The translations under genes were made by a program, and so were the position numbers. Below are positions 6,354-10,149 of a stretch of DNA of 10,149 bases, one piece after another. The notes under the pieces are model-generated. The model was not told where the DNA came from and did no database searches. It saw only the letters and a list, made by a program, of their open reading frames with translations. Source of the DNA: DASPWV01 sp046727855 (GTDB lineage Bacteria > Acidobacteriota > Vicinamibacteria > Vicinamibacterales > UBA2999); contig JBKPDL010000063.1 in assembly GCA_046727855.1 (NCBI GenBank), positions 1-10,149 on the forward strand, given 5' to 3'. Numbering within the stretch: position 1 is the stretch's first letter; each line of letters begins with the position of its first letter.

Positions 6354-6560
6354 TTCAGCGCGTCGCCGATCGCCGCTGACGGCAAGATTTATCTCGCGAA
6401 CGAAGACGGCGAGATGCTTGTCGTCTCCGCCGGCCGCGAGTTCCGCCACTTCGCCACGAACACAATGGGCGAGGTGCTGATGGCCACGCCTGCCATGTCG
6501 CGAGGTCTGATGTATGTGCGCGGCTTGCACCGCCTGTTCGCGATTGGCGCCACACGATAG
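6354..6560 (+). pseudogene. C-terminal remnant of a PQQ-like beta-propeller protein (copy 2)
   Basis: About 68 codons ending in TAG at 6558-6560, encoding FSASPIAADGKIYLANEDG, then AGREFRHFATNTMGE, MATPAMSRG and LFAIG. It aligns without gaps to copy 1 at 688-894 over nearly the whole length. The differences fall largely at third codon positions, so the parents diverged as functioning genes. The frame remains open upstream to about 6282, but on the other strand that part makes better sense as a TolB/PD40 remnant, so I place the start of homology at the TTC of 6354-6356. No ribosome binding site suits a short product. Probably inactive. Confidence 0.62.
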
Positions 6561-6654
6561 CCGGTCGATTGCGCAGGTGCCTTCGAAATCCGAGGCGGCG
6601 GCGCGGACGCTGCTGGAGCGGCTCTGATAACCGGATTATCGTCGCGTCCGGTCT

Positions 6655-6915
6655 CCCGTGCGCCGACGAGCCATTCCCATGGCGTGAGCTGGGCACCGAC
6701 AGTTTCCCCGCGAAATGCCTGGCATTCCAGCTCACGAACGCGCTCACACTGCCCGCGTGTTGCTCCACCGCGAGCGCGATCTGGCGTCGTTGAGTGCCAT
6801 CCGCTGCCCATCCTTGCACGCGTAGAGCCAGATCTTGACCTCGGACGACGACGTCTGATCGATGCTACCTGCAGGCAGATCCATCGGCGCGACGTGAGTG
6901 ATCCGCCTCGCGTGG
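6655..6915 (-). pseudogene. C-terminal remnant of a PIN-domain (VapC-like) toxin
   Basis: Three minus-strand frames joined in order give a PIN-domain ending. First comes KIWLYACKDGQRMALNDA (about 6790-6850). One base lost at the junction then leads to QIALAVEQHAGSVSAFVSWN and ARHFAGKLSVP (about 6690-6790), and a last shift gives LTPWEWLV (about 6660-6685). The ND-A-QIALA, F-V-SWNARHF and final LTP-E/W-L arrangement is that of PIN proteins, with the aspartate before the QIALA helix as a likely metal ligand. At least two frameshifts make it non-functional. The peptide further upstream (RRITHVAPMDLPAGSIDQTS) is open but unrecognised. This tail does not fit the subfamily of the VapC start at 6923-7009, so it may derive from a second toxin gene. 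Confidence 0.45.
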
Positions 6916-6922
6916 AACAACC

Positions 6923-7009
6923 AGCTATGCGGGCTGCAACCGACCCGTGCGGCTGGCGGACGAGATGAGAGAGGGTGTTGGTGTCGAGCAAATACGACCG
7001 CGCGGCCAT
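6923..7009 (-). pseudogene. vapC: N-terminal remnant of a VapC toxin (PIN domain)
   Basis: ATG at 7009 begins a typical PIN-domain start (residues 5-12 SYLLDTNT, then LSHLVRQP and a helix to RIA at 29). The aspartate of LLDTN is the first metal-binding acid of VapC ribonucleases. After RIA the frame runs on but no longer resembles a PIN protein; the family expects about 100 more residues. The start lies immediately after the stop of the vapB remnant (TGA then ATG, one base between), the standard order of vapBC operons. Truncated and dead. Confidence 0.6.
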
Positions 7010-7010
7010 A

Positions 7011-7227
7011 TCAGAGTTCCACTGACTCGGCGGGCAGCGACTCGATCCGCGGGAGGTCCTCGTCCAGCGGTTTCAACGTGGCAAGCGAGCAGCGAGGGGC
7101 GTGCAACCGGCTCCACCACGAGGCGAGGACCCTCCTTTCGCAGAATTGCGTCGCGACCGGGCAGCTCCAGGTCGCGAGGAATGCGGAGTGCCTGATTGCG
7201 ACCATTCCTTAGTTGCTCGGCGATGAT
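7011..7227 (-). pseudogene. vapB: Frameshifted VapB antitoxin (AbrB-type)
   Basis: Minus strand. In one frame, roughly 7085-7227, it encodes EQLRNGRNQALRIPRDLEL, then RDAILRKEGPRLVVEPVARP, the AbrB-fold start of VapB antitoxins (usual pattern L-F-x-NGRNQAxRxP). After about 7078-7088 the family sequence continues in another frame as LKPLDEDLPRIESLPAE and ends at TGA 7011-7013. The LDED-P and terminal V-E-L are the usual VapB tail. One frameshift therefore breaks the gene. The codon where a start would be expected reads ATC (7222-7227 holds two ATC), so the start codon may also be lost. It sits directly upstream of the truncated vapC. Confident as a vapB relic. Confidence 0.65.
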
Positions 7228-7602
7228 GCGTTCAGAGGCTCCTGGCCCTTGAAGGAATATAGAGATGACATTCTCTACCCGATCTCCTTTGATAAAGCGG
7301 GCACCAAGGCCCAGATGCGGGTCTTCTTTGACGCCGCGGAGATGCAGGCCAAGGGGACTCCTGCCATCGAACTCAAGAAAATCATGCTAGACCGTCACAA
7401 GAGCGGATACTAAGACATCGGCGCGGGGCAGGTCGCTGGGATTTATCCGTTTGTCACAGTTCCCGGCCACCATGGATTCATGATCCAACTTCTCGGCGTG
7501 ACGGAAAGAGCAGCCATCGCCAAAGAATACGAACAGATGCTTGGCAGACTCTGCAAAATCAAGGATGTGTGGTGTTTGACTCCAAACAAAGCGCAACGAT
7601 GA
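7213..7602 (+). pseudogene. Unrecognised reading frame with an internal TAA
   Basis: A plus-strand frame with protein-like content. From about 7231 it reads GSWPLKEYRDDILYPISFDK, then AQMRVFFDAAEMQ, IELKKIMLDRHKSGY and stops at TAA (7411-7413). The same frame then continues 62 codons to TGA at 7600-7602 (GIYPFVTVPGHHGFMIQLLG, then EYEQMLGRLCKIKD). Both halves look coherent, so I read them as one gene broken by a stop mutation or as the 3' part of a decayed gene. The only start in the first part is a TTG without a ribosome binding site. Sampled lines are about 48-53% G+C, below the 60-75% of neighbouring genes, which hints at separate ancestry. I do not recognise the family. The first 15 bases overlap the end of the vapB relic. 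Confidence 0.35.
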
Positions 7603-7732
7603 AAGGCGCGAAGCCGCTTGCGGCGCCATCGTGCGAACGCAGATACCCCGTCTGGCCAGTTCCGATTAGGTTTGATTCGGCGAGCGGACGAGTTGCCTCT
7701 CTTGCGCGCCGCGGACATCATATCGCCTTACC

Positions 7733-7743
7733 TGCATCATGCA
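7733..7743. promoter_or_regulatory. Short palindrome upstream of the PfpI-family gene
   Basis: TGCAT-C-ATGCA is a perfect 5-base inverted repeat 31 bases before the ATG at 7775, in a position where a promoter or operator could be. With arms this short it could be chance. Confidence 0.2.
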
Positions 7744-7774
7744 AGTACGACACGATATAGCAAGGAGCGCGCCC

Positions 7775-8434
7775 ATGAGAGTTTTGGCCGTTGTCTATCC
7801 TGGTATGACCCTGCTGGACTTGGTCGGTCCCGTGCAGGCGTGGAGCTTTTTGCCGGACTACGCCGTGCAGTATGCGTGGCACACGCCGGGTGCGGTGCTC
7901 ACCGACTGCGGCCTGTCCGTTCAAGCCACTACCAGCTTCGAGGATGCCTGGACTGATCCCGATGTCGTCTTTGTCGGAGGTGGTGCGAAGCCCACACTTG
8001 ATCTTCTGAGTGACGCCGCCGCGATTGCGTTTCTCGCCGATCGCGGATCGCGCGCACGCTGGGTGTGCAGTGTGTGCACTGGCGCGCTGCTCTTGGGCGC
8101 GGCTGGACTCTTACGTGGCTACCGCGCTGCCACGCACTGGGGTGCTCGAGAAACTCTCAAACAGTTTGGCGCCGAGGTGAGCACTGAACGAGTCTGCATC
8201 GATCGCAATCGGCTCACTGGTGGCGGCATCACGGCGGGCGTTGATTTCGGCATTGCCGTGGCGGGTCACTGGGCCGGCGAGGGCTTCGGACAAGTCGTCG
8301 AATTGATCATGGAATATGCGCCGCAGCCACCGTACGGAACTGGCCACCCCGAACTGGCGAAGCCGCAGACTCTCGCAGCCGCCCGCGATGCGATGCAGCA
8401 AGCGATGGCTGGCGTGAATCCTTTCCATCCGTGA
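7775..8434 (+). CDS. DJ-1/PfpI family protein (isonitrile hydratase/GATase1-like)
   Basis: A 219-residue cytoplasmic protein with AAGGAG (7762-7767) seven bases before ATG 7775. It has the DJ-1/PfpI layout: strand 1 VLAVVYPGMTLLDLVGP (3-19), VVFVGGG (64-70), the nucleophile elbow VCSVCTGALLLGAAGLL (97-113) with C101 as the expected nucleophile, ATHWGARETL (119-128) and a GGGITAGVDFG turn (149-159). This combination, with LDLVGP near the start and T-H-W after the elbow, is typical of the isonitrile-hydratase/AraC-associated subgroup rather than the protease-named PfpI itself. Length is normal and there is no fused regulator domain. Substrate cannot be told. Its stop overlaps a GTG (8431) that opens a reductase remnant, suggesting a former two-gene unit. 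Confidence 0.85.
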   Translation: MRVLAVVYPGMTLLDLVGPVQAWSFLPDYAVQYAWHTPGAVLTDCGLSVQATTSFEDAWTDPDVVFVGGGAKPTLDLLSDAAAIAFLADRGSRARWVCSVCTGALLLGAAGLLRGYRAATHWGARETLKQFGAEVSTERVCIDRNRLTGGGITAGVDFGIAVAGHWAGEGFGQVVELIMEYAPQPPYGTGHPELAKPQTLAAARDAMQQAMAGVNPFHP

Positions 8435-8442
8435 CGGACCGG

Positions 8443-8462
8443 AAAAAGGAGGATCTCAAATG
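8443..8462 (+). promoter_or_regulatory. Strong ribosome binding site and start codon left from a deleted gene
   Basis: AAAAAGGAGG (8443-8452) is followed after seven bases by ATG (8460-8462), an ideal initiation site. The frame ends after three further codons at TAG (8472-8474). It most likely marks the original start of the reductase gene whose tail remains downstream. Confidence 0.5.
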
Positions 8463-8474
8463 CCGATTGCGTAG

Positions 8475-8682
8475 CTCGATGTCGCAGCGGTGGACTTGGC
8501 AAGCGCTGCGAGCAGGGCTCGTCGACGAGATCCTCATTCATCTTGCGCCCTACCTAATAGGTGGTGGTGTGAAACTCTTCGATGAGCTCGCGGGTGGTGT
8601 GCGGCTGGAACAAATCAGCGTGAGTGACGGACCACTTGCGACGCATCTCCGCTACCGCGTTGTTCGTGACGGAGTTGTGTAG
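8475..8682 (+). pseudogene. C-terminal remnant of a RibD_C/dihydrofolate-reductase-like protein
   Basis: The frame ending at TAG 8680-8682 encodes WQALRAGLVDEILIHLAPYL, then IGGGVKLFDEL, a variable stretch and THLRYRVVR. This is the last third of RibD C-terminal/DHFR-like reductases, where AGLVDE-x-x-IHLAP-x-L-x-GGG-x-x-LF is a signature; full proteins have about 180-220 residues. Before it, LDVAAV in another frame matches the strand that normally precedes a glycine-rich motif, so a frameshift and the loss of most of the N-terminal NADPH-binding part are likely. A continuous frame could begin at GTG 8431, overlapping the PfpI-family stop by four bases, giving an 83-residue product, but it would lack most of the active site. 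I regard it as inactive. Confidence 0.6.
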
Positions 8683-8795
8683 TCTTTACGGATTGACGGC
8701 CGGACCGGAGCGCATCCAATGCCCCTGCTTCCGCCCGTCACGACGGCGACGTGCGTCCAGTCTTTCACAACGATCACAATTGTTAGGATAGGAGA

Positions 8796-8820
8796 AGAGG
8801 CAAGGATGATCCTTGCCTCT
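8796..8820. terminator. Perfect 12-bp hairpin between convergent genes
   Basis: AGAGGCAAGGAT (8796-8807) and ATCCTTGCCTCT (8809-8820) are perfect complements around a single base; in practice an 11-bp stem with a 3-base loop. It lies between the convergent reductase remnant and the esterase gene, 27 bases from the latter's stop. There is no T-run on either side, so it may be a bidirectional terminator, an mRNA 3'-end stabiliser or a protein site. The rest of 8683-8847 shows nothing recognisable. Confidence 0.5.
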
Positions 8821-8847
8821 CTCTCATGCCATAGCTGCAGAGTACCA

Positions 8848-10149
8848 TTACTTGATTACTTTTGTTGTGCCGGTACCCTGGACCATAGCTGGTTGTCCGT
8901 CCCGGTGAAAGAATCCCTTCACCAACAGTTCGACAGTGTCTCCTGGACTTACATTCCTTAAGTCCTGCATGTCGAACTTCGCTATGTACGCATTGTTAGA
9001 AGTGGTGCCGTTGACCGCAGGCGCACCCGCGCAGGTCACATCACTCATGTTCCAGTCCCGGATGTCGTATCCGTCAGGCACCGTGATAAAAGCCGTGAAG
9101 ACTCCCTTGCTTTTGAGGTTGAGCGTCGACGGCTCAATTCTGACCTCAATCGGAGGCACGCAGACAAAGTTAGCCGCATCATCTATACTGCCGCTTCCGC
9201 TGTAGGCTGCAGCTTCGGGGTAGGGACAAAGCGGTCGTGTCCTCTGTACGCCCATTGCCACATTGTCATTCACGAATTTCGTCGCGACGATTTTGTCAGG
9301 TGCGATGCCCTGTTCGACCCACACTTCGAGCGCTGTTTGTATGTCATGGAGCGCATCGTTCCCTGTGGGCTGATGGCCTAAGGACCCGAAAGAGTTCGGT
9401 GCGTCCCCGCCGACACAATGTTTCATGCCAGGCGCCAGGAAAAAACGGTAGAAGTCGCGTGTGTTCTCAACGCCCCCCATAAAAGAGGTTACCTTCTCGT
9501 AGAAGTCGATACTGCTTCCGGTTGCGATGTTCTGGTCCTGCATACTGTGCCAGTGGATGACCTTTCCTCCGCGCGCCTTAAGAGGCGTAAGATCGGGGTT
9601 CGTCGCGTTGAGGATCCAGGCGACATTCTCATCACCGCGCGTCACATCCGTATCGAAGTCTGATTCAAGGGCATCGTAGTTCATGTCATTAAACACGATC
9701 GCCTTGAAGAAGTACATAACGCCAAGACCCTGCGGCAGGTACTGGTACCACAACGGGTCGACCCCCGGGAGGTATCCCGGGAATATCTGTTCGCCGGTGC
9801 GCGGGTTCTTCGCGCCGCCGTAATACTTCTTGATCGCCTCTACCTGGGCTGCTGTCAAACAGGTGTTGTTGTCCGCGCCGGTGCACTGAATAGTTGCCGG
9901 ATCGAACTTGCACTTGCGCGAATCGGTGACCTGTCCATCCACGAGGCCGTCGAGTGCATCGCACCCGTCAAGCACCGCGGCCGCGACAGCAGGCCACTTT
10001 TCCATGGGAATTCCACCCGGACCGATGCCTGTTCCCGCTTCGTTGAGAAAGGCCTTCCCGTTCCACGCATGGCTCCAGTTCAGGTGCGTTTGGAAATGGC
10101 CCGGGCAGCCCGCCAGGTATCCGTCATAGTCCTCCGGGTACCGCTGAGC
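8848..10149 (-). CDS. Tannase/feruloyl esterase family protein with extra C-terminal beta domain (5' partial)
   Basis: A minus-strand gene entering from the right edge; 433 residues are visible and the frame is open to the last base, so the start is outside. The first visible residues, AQRYPEDYDGYLAGCPG, are the segment just after the GxSxGG nucleophile of tannase-family (PF07519-type) hydrolases; the nucleophile itself is beyond the edge. A metal-site-like DGCDALDGLVDGQVTD follows (61-76 of the fragment). The catalytic acid should be the D in HSMQDQNIATGS and the histidine that in APGMKHCVGG. Such enzymes hydrolyse ester bonds of gallic or hydroxycinnamic acids in plant material and are exported. 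After the family's usual end, about 100 residues (from VEVRIEPSTL onward, as IEVRIEPSTLNLKSKG) form a predicted beta-sandwich ending VQGTGTTKVIK. Sampled lines are 40-65% G+C, lower on average than the left half of the window, compatible with acquisition by transfer. Confidence 0.8.
   Translation of the reverse strand, partial: AQRYPEDYDGYLAGCPGHFQTHLNWSHAWNGKAFLNEAGTGIGPGGIPMEKWPAVAAAVLDGCDALDGLVDGQVTDSRKCKFDPATIQCTGADNNTCLTAAQVEAIKKYYGGAKNPRTGEQIFPGYLPGVDPLWYQYLPQGLGVMYFFKAIVFNDMNYDALESDFDTDVTRGDENVAWILNATNPDLTPLKARGGKVIHWHSMQDQNIATGSSIDFYEKVTSFMGGVENTRDFYRFFLAPGMKHCVGGDAPNSFGSLGHQPTGNDALHDIQTALEVWVEQGIAPDKIVATKFVNDNVAMGVQRTRPLCPYPEAAAYSGSGSIDDAANFVCVPPIEVRIEPSTLNLKSKGVFTAFITVPDGYDIRDWNMSDVTCAGAPAVNGTTSNNAYIAKFDMQDLRNVSPGDTVELLVKGFFHRDGQPAMVQGTGTTKVIK

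Noticed and set aside
7411..7413. Programmed readthrough or recoding at the TAA in the unknown frame
   Set aside because: TAA is rarely recoded and there is no stimulatory structure or conserved context visible; simple decay is more likely.
1..10149. CRISPR arrays, tRNA or rRNA genes, insertion sequences
   Set aside because: No regularly spaced direct repeats, no tRNA-like cloverleaf or rRNA segments and no transposase motifs were seen.

Overview
The window is high-GC DNA with a bacterial soil-type gene set that points to Acidobacteriota, probably the Vicinamibacteria/subgroup 6 lineage. The pointers are a secreted DinB-like protein, a secreted NxxGxxAF-repeat protein, and remnants of a MacB/ADOP-type permease, of PQQ-type beta-propeller proteins and of a TolB/PD40-type protein. 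Paralogues of all these are numerous in that phylum. This assignment is an inference from gene content.

Layout. Left edge to 387 (minus): start of a secreted NxxGxxAF-repeat protein that leaves the window. 688-894 (minus): tail of a PQQ beta-propeller protein. 1014-1550 (plus): secreted DinB-like protein. About 1660-1850 (minus): broken MacB/ADOP permease start. 1913-4612 (plus): 899-residue GT-C-like membrane glycosyltransferase. 4721-5080 (plus): small secreted cysteine-containing protein. 5108-5367 (minus): piece of a PglW/NERD-type Ser/Thr kinase. 5368-5954 (minus): apparently intact mazE-mazF toxin-antitoxin operon with its own promoter and palindromic operator. 6148-6350 (minus) and 6354-6560 (plus): head-to-head tails of a TolB/PD40 protein and a second PQQ propeller. 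6655-7227 (minus): frameshifted vapB-vapC toxin-antitoxin remnant plus a second PIN-domain tail. 7213-7602 (plus): unrecognised lower-GC reading frame interrupted by a stop. 7775-8434 (plus): DJ-1/PfpI family protein. 8460-8682 (plus): remnant of a RibD_C/DHFR-like reductase. 8848 to right edge (minus): most of a secreted tannase/feruloyl esterase with an extra C-terminal beta domain.

How it fits together. The intact genes are mostly exported or membrane proteins and do not form one pathway. The striking property is the density of gene debris: at least eight truncated or frameshifted fragments lie between intact genes, and they are clustered around one live MazEF module and one dead VapBC module. 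This looks like an accessory, rearrangement-prone region. I looked for CRISPR arrays, rRNA/tRNA genes, transposases and integrases and saw none. I did not find convincing evidence of a new multi-gene system. The most unusual items are the autoregulatory mazEF promoter with an apparently leaderless GTG start, the two PQQ tails that begin matching at the same codon, and the broken reading frame at 7213-7602.
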